Source of the DNA: Campylobacterota bacterium
GTDB taxonomy: Bacteria > Campylobacterota > Campylobacteria > Campylobacterales > Sulfurospirillaceae
Assembly (NCBI GenBank): GCA_009930355.1
Contig: RZYK01000002.1
Span: 1 to 44,128, forward strand
DNA: 44,128 nt
Direction of reading: 5' to 3'
This document shows positions 24,567 to 32,544 of this stretch, piece by piece. The number at the start of each line of letters is the position of its first letter. Within the stretch, counting starts at the first letter, position 1. The notes below the pieces were generated by a model. That model worked only from the letters and a program-made list of their open reading frames with translations. It made no database searches and was not told the DNA's origin. The translations under genes and the position numbers were made by a program.

Positions 24567-24737
24567 ATGATTTTTCTCATTCCTATTTTTGTTGTGGTTG
24601 CTATTATTTTAGCAATTGATTTTTTCTATTTCCCAGATACAAAGCCTGATGAGAGAGCTCCTAAAAAAGAGCTTTCTCAAAAAAAAGAAGAGCAAAATGC
24701 CACCCAAAATTATCTCAACCGCTATATTAAAAAATAG
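24567..24737 (+). CDS. Small single-span membrane protein
   Basis: This 56-codon gene is not in the ORF track. It encodes an N-terminal membrane helix (MIFLIPIFVVVAIILAIDFF), a short YFPDTKPDERAP linker and a charged Lys/Glu/Gln-rich tail ending YLNRYIKK. It starts 7 bases after the flgG stop, so it may be co-translated with the flagellar pair. No family is recognised. The reading frame has normal codon use and is followed at once by a CTTTACATGTAAAG palindrome before azlC. Confidence 0.55.
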   Translation: MIFLIPIFVVVAIILAIDFFYFPDTKPDERAPKKELSQKKEEQNATQNYLNRYIKK

Positions 24738-24755
24738 CTTTACATGTAAAGAGTG

Positions 24756-25433
24756 ATGATGCATTTTTTTGCTATTTTTAAACTTACTATTCCAGTCTTA
24801 ATGGGCTATATTCCTTTGGGCATGGCATTTGGACTTTTGCTTTCCAAACTTTTGATTCCTTGGTACTACGCCTTTTTTATGAGCTTGTTTATTTTTGCGG
24901 GTTCAGGGCAGTTTTTGGCTTTAACACTCTTTGCGTCACAAGCGACCATTTTAGAGATAGCCATTGCTACCTTTTTGCTTAACCTTCGTCACACTTTTTA
25001 TGGACTTTCTATGATTTCAGCCTTTAAAAACTTTTCATGGAAAAAGCATTACCTTATTTTTGGACTCACCGATGAGACGTTTGCGCTTTTAAAAACGAGT
25101 GAGATTGAAGAGCAACACCGTGAGAGAGCTTATCTTATCATTACTTTTTTAAATCAATGCTATTGGATTATTGGCAGTGTATTGGGTGCGGTTTTAGGCA
25201 ACGTGGTTCCTTTTAATTATGAGGGTATTGAGTTTTCACTGACCGCCTTATTTGTGGTACTTTCCATTGAGTTGTATAAAAAAAGCAGACTCCATCAACC
25301 TTTTTTTGTGGCACTCATCATTGGGCTCTTTGGAATGATGTTTTTTCCACCGCAGAAAATGCTCATTTTATCGCTCTGTTTAGCGGCGTTTGTGTTAATT
25401 GTTTTTAGAAGGAGTATGGAAGATGCACAGTAG
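24756..25433 (+). CDS. azlC: AzlC-family amino-acid exporter subunit
   Basis: AzlC with AzlD exports branched-chain amino acids (YgaZH in E. coli). The 225-aa protein is hydrophobic, with the family features PVLMGYIPLGMAFGLLLSK, FAGSGQFLALTL, FLLNLRHTFYGLSM and the FGLTDETFAL motif that is typical of AzlC. The start among GTG 24753, ATG 24756 and ATG 24759 is not certain; ATG 24756 has AAAGAG close by. A TTACATGTAA palindrome lies 7 bases upstream. It overlaps azlD by 11 bases, the usual pairing. Confidence 0.9.
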   Translation: MMHFFAIFKLTIPVLMGYIPLGMAFGLLLSKLLIPWYYAFFMSLFIFAGSGQFLALTLFASQATILEIAIATFLLNLRHTFYGLSMISAFKNFSWKKHYLIFGLTDETFALLKTSEIEEQHRERAYLIITFLNQCYWIIGSVLGAVLGNVVPFNYEGIEFSLTALFVVLSIELYKKSRLHQPFFVALIIGLFGMMFFPPQKMLILSLCLAAFVLIVFRRSMEDAQ

Positions 25434-25746
25434 TTATCTCATTGGAGGCATTGTGGTCGCTATGCTTGCCACGTATGCCACACGTCTTATTCCTTTTATG
25501 CTCTTTCGAAATCGTGAGCCATCACCGCTTATCCGCTACATTGAGCGCAACATGCCTTTGATGATTATGGTGATTTTGGTTTTTTATGCCCTCAAAGATG
25601 TGACGTGGGAGGTTTACCCTTATGGTTTAGCCGAGCTGATTGGCGTGAGCGTTGCGATCGCTTTACATGTAAGCTTTAAAAACGCACTCTTAAGCATTTT
25701 TACCGCAACACTCACTTATATGATTTTAATTCAGAATGTCTTTTAA
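25423..25746 (+). CDS. azlD: AzlD-family exporter subunit
   Basis: This 107-aa protein has about four membrane segments and the AzlD pattern: an N-terminal [18 protein letters not shown], followed by [21 protein letters not shown]. AzlD (YgaH) is needed with AzlC for export of branched-chain amino acids. I start it at ATG 25423, with AAGGAG 8 bases upstream; the track's earlier TTG lies inside azlC. The coding sequence contains a TTACATGTAA palindrome read as SLHVSFKN. Its stop overlaps the convergent yjdM stop by 4 bases. Confidence 0.88.
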   Translation: MHSSYLIGGIVVAMLATYATRLIPFMLFRNREPSPLIRYIERNMPLMIMVILVFYALKDVTWEVYPYGLAELIGVSVAIALHVSFKNALLSIFTATLTYMILIQNVF

Positions 25747-26084
25747 GCTTTTTTCACAAATTCAGATTTTAAACCCATCGCTCCAATGCCATCGACTTTA
25801 CAGTCAAGGTTGTGGTCACTTTCAAAATTAAGGCGAATGTTTTTCACTTTGGTGCCACCTTTGATCACGGCTGAAGAGCCTTTGAGTTTTAAATCTTTAA
25901 TGACCACCACGGTGTCTCCATCGGCTAAAATTGTCCCGTGGGCATCTTTAACAACTCTACTGTTCTCTTCATTTGAAGCACTCTCTTTAGACCATTCATG
26001 GGCGCACTCAGGGCAGATAAACATCGCTCCATCTTCGTAGGTGTATTCGCAGTGACATTTAGGACATGCAGGTAAATTTTCCAT
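25743..26084 (-). CDS. yjdM: YjdM/PhnA-family zinc-ribbon protein
   Basis: The 113-aa protein has an N-terminal zinc ribbon ([13 protein letters not shown], then CPECAHEW: two CxxC pairs) and the C-terminal PhnA domain with [17 protein letters not shown] and [12 protein letters not shown]. The E. coli homologue YjdM was first named PhnA but is not a phosphonate-degrading enzyme; its function is unknown. ATG 26084 follows GAGGAAAT on the minus strand. The gene stands alone, convergent with azlCD. Confidence 0.9.
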   Translation of the reverse strand: MENLPACPKCHCEYTYEDGAMFICPECAHEWSKESASNEENSRVVKDAHGTILADGDTVVVIKDLKLKGSSAVIKGGTKVKNIRLNFESDHNLDCKVDGIGAMGLKSEFVKKA

Positions 26085-26145
26085 AGATTTCCTCTCTTTT
26101 TTGGCGAAAGTATGCCAAAAAGCCTCTCAAAAAGAGATAAACCCT

Positions 26146-26619
26146 TTAAGGGATGAGCAAAAAAGGGAATCGCCTGTCTCTCTCATAGCGTTTCATTTTC
26201 TCTTCATACTCTTCAATGGCATCGACCATCTCTTCGGCAAATGATTGATTAAGAAGGTAATCTTTCTGGTTTACATGTAAGGTTTTTAAGCCTTGTTTTT
26301 TTGCATTGTACATCAGCGCTGGTCGTATCTCCTCCGCATTACCATGTGTCAGCCTTTGAATGTCGTGTCCAAGTCCTGTGACCCATAAATCCATAAATTC
26401 CACACGAAATGGGAGGATTTTCCCCCATGTTTGTTGCATTAAAAGCCCATCTTTTTGAGAAAATTCATAAAATAAAATGGCATCCATGCTTTCATCATAG
26501 ACGGCTATAGTTTGGTGTGGAAGGGGTGTAATTGAAGGGTTAATAGTTGCCACATTAACGATTTTTGGAGCACAGCCCATTAGGAATAATAGGTTTAGGA
26601 GTATTAAGATGTATTTCAT
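26146..26619 (-). CDS. Lipoprotein of unknown function
   Basis: The 157-aa product has a lipoprotein signal peptide with lipobox LMGC (MKYILILLNLLFLMGCAPKI). I choose the ATG at 26619, preceded by AAAGGA, over the track's earlier ATG. The mature part has a short proline-containing linker, a globular domain without recognised motif and a charged C-terminus (EEYEEKMKRYERDRRFPF). TTACATGTAA occurs in the coding sequence in the frame Leu-His-Val. Family unknown. Confidence 0.65.
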   Translation of the reverse strand: MKYILILLNLLFLMGCAPKIVNVATINPSITPLPHQTIAVYDESMDAILFYEFSQKDGLLMQQTWGKILPFRVEFMDLWVTGLGHDIQRLTHGNAEEIRPALMYNAKKQGLKTLHVNQKDYLLNQSFAEEMVDAIEEYEEKMKRYERDRRFPFLLIP

Positions 26620-26715
26620 AAAAATCCTTTGCTTTTGTATGGTCAAAGTCTAGTAGTCGATGTTTTAAATAAACCTTAGGTACAATAAAAATAGATAAAA
26701 GAAGAAGGAAATACA

Positions 26716-28026
26716 ATGGTATTTGAAAAATTAGGCTTAAGCGAACCCATCAGGGATGCGGTGCGTGAGTTAGGATATACCAAACCTACACCCGTGCAAA
26801 ACAAGGTTATTCCTTTGGTGCTTGAGGGTAAAGATGTCATGGCAACGGCACAAACAGGAACAGGTAAAACGGCAGCCTACGCACTTCCTTTGTTGCATAT
26901 TCTAAGCAAAAAAACACAAAAATCGACTACGTCTAAAGTGGTGCGTGCGCTTATTTTAGTACCCACTAGAGAACTTGCGTCACAAGTGGGTGCGAGTGTG
27001 CAAGCATATGGTAAAAATGTAGCGCTGTGTAGTGCGGCGATTTATGGAGGGGTGAAGTTTACGCCACAAGCCAAAAAGCTGGATAAAGGCATTGATATTT
27101 TGATTGCAACGCCTGGAAGACTTTTGGAGCATGTAAAGCTGGGCAATGTGGATTTATCTCGGGTTGAAATTGTTGTTTTTGATGAGGCGGATAGAATTTT
27201 AGATATGGGGTTTTGGGATGAAGTGCAAACGCTTTTAGGACTTTTTCCTAAAAAACGTCAAACGCTTCTTTTCTCTGTGGGACTTTCAAAATCGGTCAAA
27301 CGTCTCTCTGAAGTCAGTTTGAAAAAACCTGTCACCGTTGCTATTAATAATCAAGGTGATTTTGCAAAAAAAGTGGAGCAAACGCTTTATTTGGTGGATA
27401 AAGAGCGTAAATGTGAATTGCTCTCTTTTATGATAGGTACCCACAATTGGCATCAGGTTTTAGTTTTTACGAAAACCAAACAGAGTGCGGATGAGGTGGG
27501 AGCGTACTTAAATGAGAGTGGTTTAAAAACCCTTGTTTTACATGGCGATAAAGCACACTCCAAACGGACACAAGCCATTCATGCGTTTAAAGAAAATGCT
27601 ATTAGGGTGCTCGTCGCAACGGACATTGCTTCTCGTGGGCTTGATATCGAAGATTTGCCCTATGTCATCAACTATGAGCTACCAGGTGATGCGGAAGATT
27701 ATACACACAGAGCAGGACGAACAGGGCGTGCAGGTAAAGAAGGAAGAGCTATTTCACTTGTTGCTCAAGAAGAAAAAAACAAATTTAAAGAGATTGAAAA
27801 GATTTTAAAATACACCATTAAAACAGAGTTTTATCCTGGTTTTGAAACCAAAGAGTGGGTTGAAAAAGAGGCGAAAAAACATACGATTCAAGCTAAAATA
27901 GATCGTGAAAAGGCCAATAAACGTCCCAATGGACTTCGTAAAAAACGAGAAGAGATTAAAGCGAATAAAGCTAAAAAAGCTGCTAAGACGTGTGGCATTG
28001 GCGCTAAAAATTGTAAAGTTAAATAG
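26716..28026 (+). CDS. rhlE: DEAD-box RNA helicase, RhlE-like, with altered motif III
   Basis: The 436-aa protein has helicase motifs in order: Q motif (PTPVQNKVIP), I (AQTGTGKT), Ia (PTRELASQ), Ib (TPGRLLEH), II (DEADRILDMGF), IV-V (VLVATDIASRGLDI) and VI (HRAGRTGRAG), then a Lys-rich tail ending CGIGAKNCKVK. Motif III, almost always SAT in LLFSATM, here reads SVG (LLFSVGLSKSV). SAT links ATP hydrolysis to duplex unwinding in this family, so unwinding could be weak while RNA binding and ATPase remain. AAGGAA precedes ATG 26716. It likely acts in ribosome assembly or RNA decay. A strong hairpin follows the stop. Confidence 0.92.
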   Translation: MVFEKLGLSEPIRDAVRELGYTKPTPVQNKVIPLVLEGKDVMATAQTGTGKTAAYALPLLHILSKKTQKSTTSKVVRALILVPTRELASQVGASVQAYGKNVALCSAAIYGGVKFTPQAKKLDKGIDILIATPGRLLEHVKLGNVDLSRVEIVVFDEADRILDMGFWDEVQTLLGLFPKKRQTLLFSVGLSKSVKRLSEVSLKKPVTVAINNQGDFAKKVEQTLYLVDKERKCELLSFMIGTHNWHQVLVFTKTKQSADEVGAYLNESGLKTLVLHGDKAHSKRTQAIHAFKENAIRVLVATDIASRGLDIEDLPYVINYELPGDAEDYTHRAGRTGRAGKEGRAISLVAQEEKNKFKEIEKILKYTIKTEFYPGFETKEWVEKEAKKHTIQAKIDREKANKRPNGLRKKREEIKANKAKKAAKTCGIGAKNCKVK

Positions 28027-28028
28027 AC

Positions 28029-28054
28029 TTCTTGCAAAACTTATTTTGCAAGAA
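28029..28054 (+). terminator. 11-bp AT-rich hairpin after rhlE
   Basis: TTCTTGCAAAA pairs perfectly with TTTTGCAAGAA around CTTA. On the plus strand it is followed by AG/A-rich sequence and not by a U-run; on the minus strand no gene needs ending here. It may define the 3' end of the helicase mRNA by stabilisation, and it overlaps the first bases of the tandem repeat. Confidence 0.5.
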
Positions 28055-28252
28055 AGAAAAGCACCAAGGGTGCGTGGGCATTCCGCCGAGGAAAACTCAG
28101 CGTTAGCGTAGTCTTTAGAGCTTTGCTTTAAAGGCGTGTTAAGAGTTCTACAAGAAAGAAAAGCACTAAGGGTGCGTGGGCATTCCGCCGAGGAAAACTC
28201 AGCGTTAGCGTAGTCTTTAGAGCTTTGCTTTAAAGGCGTGTTAAGAGTTCTA
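28049..28252 (+). repeat. 102-bp tandem repeat, two copies
   Basis: Two units (28049-28150 and 28151-28252) differ at one base, C or T in AAGCAC(C/T)AAGGG. Each unit can fold into a GCACC-AAG-GGTGC hairpin and a CTTTAGAGC-TTT-GCTTTAAAG hairpin. The second unit ends in AGAGTTCT-ACA-AGAACTCT (28244-28262), an 8-bp hairpin. The units are spacer sequence: the frames they open are shadows. A related element appears at 42041. Confidence 0.9.
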
Positions 28253-28286
28253 CAAGAACTCTAATATAATAAAAAAGGATACGTAC

Positions 28287-28760
28287 ATGATGGTTGAGAT
28301 GCAAAAATTGCACTATTTTAAAAATTTTATTGAGCAAGAGGAAAATCCTCTTGGTAAAAATCTCTATATGATGATTTTGGCGGTTGAAGCGTATTATGAA
28401 TTTATTGCAGAAGTGCTCATCCCTGGAACGTCTCGCAGTATGACACAGTTTAAGCTCCTTGAAGAACTTCGTGCGCTTAAAACCATCAATGAGCAAGAAT
28501 TTGTCATTATGAATGAGACACGAAAACTTAAAAATGAGTTGACGCATCGTTTGGATTATCAGATTGATTTGAAATACCTTTTTGATTTTTGTAATAACTG
28601 CACCGTTAAAGATAAAATCGTGCCCGAAAACAAAGAAGATCAACAAGAACTTGAAGATGCGCTCTTGGACGGTTTGTTAAAAAGCTACAAAATTGTCGAT
28701 TTAAAACTTTACTCCAAAGTACGCAAAGAGCTTGAAAAGGTTCATGGAGAGCAGGCGTGA
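28287..28760 (+). CDS. Helical protein of unknown function (possibly HEPN-like)
   Basis: The 157-aa protein is soluble and mostly helical. A segment NETRKLKNELTHRLDYQ has an Arg...His spacing reminiscent of HEPN domains (R-x4-6-H), in which such residues form an RNase site, but the fit is imperfect (seven residues between the last candidate Arg and His) and no nucleotidyltransferase partner is adjacent. It starts at ATG 28287 or 28290 behind AAAAAGG, 16 bases after a TATAAT (28265-28270), which implies a very short leader. The next gene overlaps by 4 bases. Family not recognised with confidence. Confidence 0.65.
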   Translation: MMVEMQKLHYFKNFIEQEENPLGKNLYMMILAVEAYYEFIAEVLIPGTSRSMTQFKLLEELRALKTINEQEFVIMNETRKLKNELTHRLDYQIDLKYLFDFCNNCTVKDKIVPENKEDQQELEDALLDGLLKSYKIVDLKLYSKVRKELEKVHGEQA

Positions 28761-29260
28761 AGTGGAGAGTTACAGGTAAACAGCACATCTCTAAAAACTG
28801 TTTGGTGTGTGGCATCGAAAATCCTTTTGGGCTTAAAACCAAATTTTACGAGTTGGAAAATAAAGAGGTTGTGGGTTATTTTACGGGGCATACTTATTTG
28901 CAGAGTTACCCAAACATTTTACACGGTGGTATTTCAGCAACGATTTTAGATGAGACGATTGGTCGAGCCATTATGGCGCATTATGGGCAAGAGAGTTTTG
29001 GGGTAACGATTGAGCTTAATTTAAAATACAAAAAGCCCGTTCCTTTGGATGTGGAGCTTAAAGTCGTTGGACGCATCGTAAATGATAAAGGGCGCATTTT
29101 TGAAGGGACTGGCGAGCTGATACTCCCTAATGGTGATGTTGCCGTCACTGCCTCAGGGCGTTATATGAAGCGCAATGTGACACAGATTGTTGAGAGTGAT
29201 TTTATTGAAGATGAGTGGTTTGAGAGTGATGCCAAAGAGAGAGCTGAGATAGAAATTTAA
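28757..29260 (+). CDS. PaaI-type hotdog thioesterase
   Basis: The 167-aa protein belongs to the acyl-CoA thioesterase PaaI/4HBT superfamily. The hotdog signature ILHGGISATILDETIGRAI contains the HGG segment that contacts the thioester, and a beta strand LNLKYKKPVPLD follows. Two Cys near the N-terminus (NCLVCGIENPFGL) recall the CFACG-like motif of a family subset. The start is GTG 28757 overlapping the previous gene by 4 bases. Substrate cannot be read from sequence. Confidence 0.82.
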   Translation: MKWRVTGKQHISKNCLVCGIENPFGLKTKFYELENKEVVGYFTGHTYLQSYPNILHGGISATILDETIGRAIMAHYGQESFGVTIELNLKYKKPVPLDVELKVVGRIVNDKGRIFEGTGELILPNGDVAVTASGRYMKRNVTQIVESDFIEDEWFESDAKERAEIEI

Positions 29261-31051
29261 GTGGATAAAACATACCAAATTCTCCACAGTGTCTTTGGAC
29301 ACCATGCCTTTCGTGCCAATCAAGAAGAAGCGGTCAATGCGATTTTAGCGCAGAAAGATTTGATGATGATTTTACCCACGGGGGCTGGAAAGTCACTGTG
29401 TTATCAGCTCCCCTCTTTGGTGATGGAGGGGATGAGCGTGGTCATTTCACCTCTGTTAGCGCTCATGCACGACCAAATCACCGCACTCTCTGCCTTTGGC
29501 ATTAAAGCGGCGATGATTTCCTCCATGCAATCTCCTTCTGAAATACAAGAGAGTATGCAAGCGTGTCGTAATGGCGAGATTAAACTGCTTTACGTTGCGC
29601 CCGAACGTCTTAAAGGTGAGTCGTTTTTACACTTTTTACAAACCCTTTGCCTCAACTTTTTTGTGATTGATGAAGCACACTGTGTGAGCGAGTGGGGGCA
29701 TGAATTTAGGGAAGATTACCGCCAACTTTTTCGCCTGAAGCACTACTTCCCCCAAACACCCATTGCCGCATTTACAGCCACAGCGACGAAGGTTGTTGAA
29801 CATGACATCTTACATCAGCTCAATCTCTCACATCCCTTAATCATTCGAGCCAAAGTTGAGCGTGACAATCTAAACATCAAAGCGGACTATCGCAATGCCA
29901 ACGGACGTGAGCAACTTTTGAGTTTTTTAAGTGCGTTTCAAAATGAGAGTGGGATTGTGTATACGCTCACACGCAAAGAGACGGAGAGTTTGGCGCTCTT
30001 TTTGGAGGGCTACAAAATCCGTGCACGCTCGTATCATGCAGGACTTTCTACTGAGGAGAAAAACGAAACGTACCGTGCCTTTTTGAACGATGAAATCGAC
30101 GTAGTAGTCGCCACCGTTGCCTTTGGTATGGGGATTGATAAGAGCAATATTCGCTTTGTGGCGCACATGTCATTGCCCAAAACTATCGAGAACTATTACC
30201 AAGAAATAGGGCGTGCAGGGCGAGATGGGCTGAGTGCCTCAACCTTGCTTCTTTTTTCCACGTCGGACATTGTGGAGCACAAACGCCGCATCAGCGAACA
30301 GCCTGCCTCAGAGTACCAAAAAGTAGCCTATGAAAAGCTAGACGCCATGGCAAAATTTGCCTCTTCTCAGCTGTGCCGTCATCAACAAATAGCGACCTAT
30401 TTTGACGATGCCATTCTTACATGTAACACCCGTTGCGATAACTGTGTGGAGGGTGAAAAGCAGAGTATTGACATCTCTCATGAAGCACTCAAATTGTTAT
30501 CGAGTGTCTACCGCACAGGGCAACGCTTTGGACTGCAATATGTCATTGATGTCTTAATGGGTGCAAACAATGAAAAAATAGCGCAAAACGCGCATCAAAG
30601 TCTCTCGGTTTATGGCATTGGAAAGGATAAAAGCAAAGCGAAGTGGCTGAGTATTGGCGATAGACTTTTGGAGCTTGAGGCGTTAAACGTGGGCGAATAC
30701 CGTGTGGTGAGTCTCAGTGAATACGGAGCGCAGATTATCAAAGAGCGTTTAGCGGTGAGTATTCATGCGAAGCGTTTAGAAGAGCGTAAAAAAGTCTCTA
30801 AAAAAGCGACGAAAGTGCTTACAGGAGCGTTTGAACTCTCTACATTTGAGCGCTTACGCACCCTTCGCTTAGAAATTGCCAAAGAAAATGGCATTCCACC
30901 GTATGTGGTTTTTAGTGACAAAACGCTCAAAGAGATGGCAGAAAAATTGCCGCATGATAAAGAAGCGATGTTGGAGGTGAGTGGCGTGGGTGAAGTGAAG
31001 TTTGAGCGCTACGGTGAGGCATTTTTAGCTTTATGTGCCAAACAAAGCTAA
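29261..31051 (+). CDS. recQ: RecQ-family ATP-dependent DNA helicase
   Basis: The 596-aa protein unwinds DNA in recombination and fork repair. Motif 0 (FGHHAFRANQEEAV), motif I (LPTGAGKSLCYQLP), motif II (DEAHCVSEWGHEFR), motif III (AFTATAT), motif V (VATVAFGMGIDKSNIRFV) and motif VI (YYQEIGRAGRDG) are all present. A RecQ zinc site follows (CRHQQIATYFDD, then CNTRCDNC), then an RQC winged-helix region and a C-terminal HRDC domain (ERLRTLRLEIAKENGIPPYV). The motif-0 line has EFREDYRQL where many RecQs have DFRPEYR. The start is GTG 29261, directly after the thioesterase stop. TTACATGTAA sits exactly in the zinc-site codons. Confidence 0.92.
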   Translation: MDKTYQILHSVFGHHAFRANQEEAVNAILAQKDLMMILPTGAGKSLCYQLPSLVMEGMSVVISPLLALMHDQITALSAFGIKAAMISSMQSPSEIQESMQACRNGEIKLLYVAPERLKGESFLHFLQTLCLNFFVIDEAHCVSEWGHEFREDYRQLFRLKHYFPQTPIAAFTATATKVVEHDILHQLNLSHPLIIRAKVERDNLNIKADYRNANGREQLLSFLSAFQNESGIVYTLTRKETESLALFLEGYKIRARSYHAGLSTEEKNETYRAFLNDEIDVVVATVAFGMGIDKSNIRFVAHMSLPKTIENYYQEIGRAGRDGLSASTLLLFSTSDIVEHKRRISEQPASEYQKVAYEKLDAMAKFASSQLCRHQQIATYFDDAILTCNTRCDNCVEGEKQSIDISHEALKLLSSVYRTGQRFGLQYVIDVLMGANNEKIAQNAHQSLSVYGIGKDKSKAKWLSIGDRLLELEALNVGEYRVVSLSEYGAQIIKERLAVSIHAKRLEERKKVSKKATKVLTGAFELSTFERLRTLRLEIAKENGIPPYVVFSDKTLKEMAEKLPHDKEAMLEVSGVGEVKFERYGEAFLALCAKQS

Positions 31052-31053
31052 GC

Positions 31054-31081
31054 TTTACATGTAAAGAAAAATATGTATAAT
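31054..31081 (+). promoter_or_regulatory. ywbE promoter with palindrome as -35 element
   Basis: TTTACA (31054-31059), the left part of CTTTACATGTAAAG, stands 16 bases before a perfect TATAAT (31076-31081). A second TTACATGTAA (31089-31098) lies in the leader, just before the ribosome-binding site. Anything that binds the palindrome would affect this promoter. Confidence 0.55.
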
Positions 31082-31107
31082 GTAGCCATTACATGTAAAG
31101 GATGCTC

Positions 31108-31305
31108 ATGAGCACAGGACAAAGCAGAAGCAATATTCACAAAGGCGTGAAAGTGCAGATTGTTTTAAAAGAAGACCAACGCAGTGGCAAGCTCACCGAA
31201 GGGATTGTGAAAGATATATTGACCAATTCGGCGAACCATCCGCATGGTATTAAGGTGCGACTTGAAAGCGGTGAAGTGGGGCGTGTGAAAGAGATTATTC
31301 TCTAG
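31108..31305 (+). CDS. ywbE: YwbE-family protein (DUF2196)
   Basis: This 65-aa protein matches the YwbE family of small proteins: RSNIHKGVKVQIVLKEDQRSG, then LTEGIVKDILTNSANHPHGI and KVRLESGEVGRVKEII. Their fold is predicted to be a small beta barrel, and function is unknown. I use ATG 31108 because AAAGG is then 6 bases upstream; the track's ATG 31102 is too close. Two TTACATGTAA palindromes flank its promoter and leader. The DUF2179 gene begins 12 bases after the stop. Confidence 0.88.
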   Translation: MSTGQSRSNIHKGVKVQIVLKEDQRSGKLTEGIVKDILTNSANHPHGIKVRLESGEVGRVKEIIL

Positions 31306-31317
31306 GAGGAGGAAGGT

Positions 31318-31905
31318 ATGAGCGAATTTTTTGCAAGCGAAGCATTTAGTTTGTATGGGATTCCTTTACTCATTTGCCTTGCACGTATATTGGATGTGAG
31401 CATTGGTACACTTCGTATTATTTTTGTCTCAAAAGGACTTCGCCTTTGGGCGCCGATACTCGGTTTTTTTGAAGTGAGTATTTGGCTGATGGCCATTTCT
31501 AAAGTCATGGAAAATCTCACCAATCCGATTAATTATATTGCGTATGCTTTGGGATTTTCTTTGGGAAATTACATTGGGATGTACATTGAAAATCGTTTGG
31601 CACTCGGGATGGTGGTCATTCGGATTATTACCAAAAAAGATTCGCACGAGCTTGTTGCTGCATTGCGTTCCCTTCGTTACAGTGTCACTGTTGCCGATGC
31701 AGAGGGAAACAATGGTATGGTTAGTGTTATTTTTACCGTTATAAAACGCTCTGACATTGAACGGGTGCGCTCTTTAATTGGCAAGTACAATCCCCTAGCG
31801 GTCTATTCCATTGAAGATGTACGCCATGCCAGTGATCCTAGTTTTCCACTGGAAGAGAAAAAATACTCAATGGTCTCATCGCTTTTTAGAGGACATCGAA
31901 AGTAA
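31318..31905 (+). CDS. UPF0316 / DUF2179-DUF5698 membrane protein
   Basis: The 195-aa protein has three N-terminal membrane segments with the family motif LARILDVSIGTLRIIFVSKG, GFFEVSIWLMAISKVM and ALGFSLGNYIGMYIENRLALG, and a C-terminal cytoplasmic DUF2179 domain (IIFTVIKRSDIERVRSLIG region). DUF2179 domains also occur in YitT proteins, and the family function is not known; ligand sensing has been proposed. GAGGAGG precedes ATG 31318. It is co-transcribed with ywbE. It ends 6 bases before a TTACATGTAA palindrome that separates it from the convergent exporter gene. Confidence 0.87.
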   Translation: MSEFFASEAFSLYGIPLLICLARILDVSIGTLRIIFVSKGLRLWAPILGFFEVSIWLMAISKVMENLTNPINYIAYALGFSLGNYIGMYIENRLALGMVVIRIITKKDSHELVAALRSLRYSVTVADAEGNNGMVSVIFTVIKRSDIERVRSLIGKYNPLAVYSIEDVRHASDPSFPLEEKKYSMVSSLFRGHRK

Positions 31906-31923
31906 ACGCTTTACATGTAAAGC

Positions 31924-32523
31924 TTAGAATGCTAAGAGCATCCATGCCAAAGAGAGCATCACTATGCCAATAAGCACATCTAAAATTTTCCATGCAAGAG
32001 GCTTTTTAAACAAGGGTGCCAAAAGTCTAGCACCATACCCTAAAGAAAAGAAAAATACAAATGATGATGTCATAGCCCCTAACCCAAACAGCGGTGCACC
32101 TTCTCCAAATTTGGTTGAAACAGAACCTAAAAGGATGACGGTATCGAGGTAAACATGCGGATTGAGCCATGTAAATGCAAGGGTTAAGAGTATGGTTTTA
32201 AAAAGTGTTGGCGGTGTGATACCCTCAGGTTTTAGCTCATGCGACATGCTCCACGCCGAGTAAAAACTCTTCAACCCATAGACAAACAAAAAAGCAAAAC
32301 CACCATACTTCGCAAACATTTGCAAAGAGGGAAATTGCTCCACCAAATACCCAAACCCCGAAACCCCCGCAAAAATGAGAATGGCATCGGAAAGGGCGCA
32401 GACAAAGCAGATGACAAACACATGCTCTTTTTTAATGCCTTGTTTGAGCACAAACGCATTCTGCGCCCCAATGGCTAAGATGAGAGAAATTCCAAGACTA
32501 AAACCTGAGAGAAATGCGTGCAT
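31924..32523 (-). CDS. LysE/ArgO-family amino-acid exporter
   Basis: The 199-aa protein has six likely membrane segments and LysE superfamily features: an N-terminal GFSLGISLILAIGAQNAFVLKQG and the TM4 motif LAFTWLNPHVYLDTVILLG, typical for the LysE/ArgO branch that exports lysine or arginine. No LysG/ArgP-type regulator is adjacent. ATG 32523 is preceded on its strand by AAGG within a CTTTACATGTAAAG palindrome (32531-32544), so the palindrome provides part of the ribosome-binding region. It is convergent with the DUF2179 gene. Confidence 0.9.
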   Translation of the reverse strand: MHAFLSGFSLGISLILAIGAQNAFVLKQGIKKEHVFVICFVCALSDAILIFAGVSGFGYLVEQFPSLQMFAKYGGFAFLFVYGLKSFYSAWSMSHELKPEGITPPTLFKTILLTLAFTWLNPHVYLDTVILLGSVSTKFGEGAPLFGLGAMTSSFVFFFSLGYGARLLAPLFKKPLAWKILDVLIGIVMLSLAWMLLAF

Positions 32524-32544
32524 AAGAACCTTTACATGTAAAGT

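Noticed and set aside
24740-24753. TTACATGTAA as an ordinary intrinsic terminator
   Set aside because: The stem is at most 6-7 AT-rich pairs without a loop or a U-run, and many copies lie inside genes where termination would be harmful.
28049-28252. CRISPR array
   Set aside because: Two adjacent 102-bp units with no unique spacers and no cas genes nearby; it is a tandem duplication.
28230-28646. Minus-strand ORF of 138 aa
   Set aside because: It lies wholly opposite a real gene with good start and coupling; its translation is Phe/Ile/Lys/His-rich without motifs.
31055-31064. TTACATGTAA as a CRP/FNR-type operator
   Set aside because: FNR (TTGAT-N4-ATCAA) and CRP (TGTGA-N6-TCACA) half-sites do not fit, and half of the copies are within coding regions.
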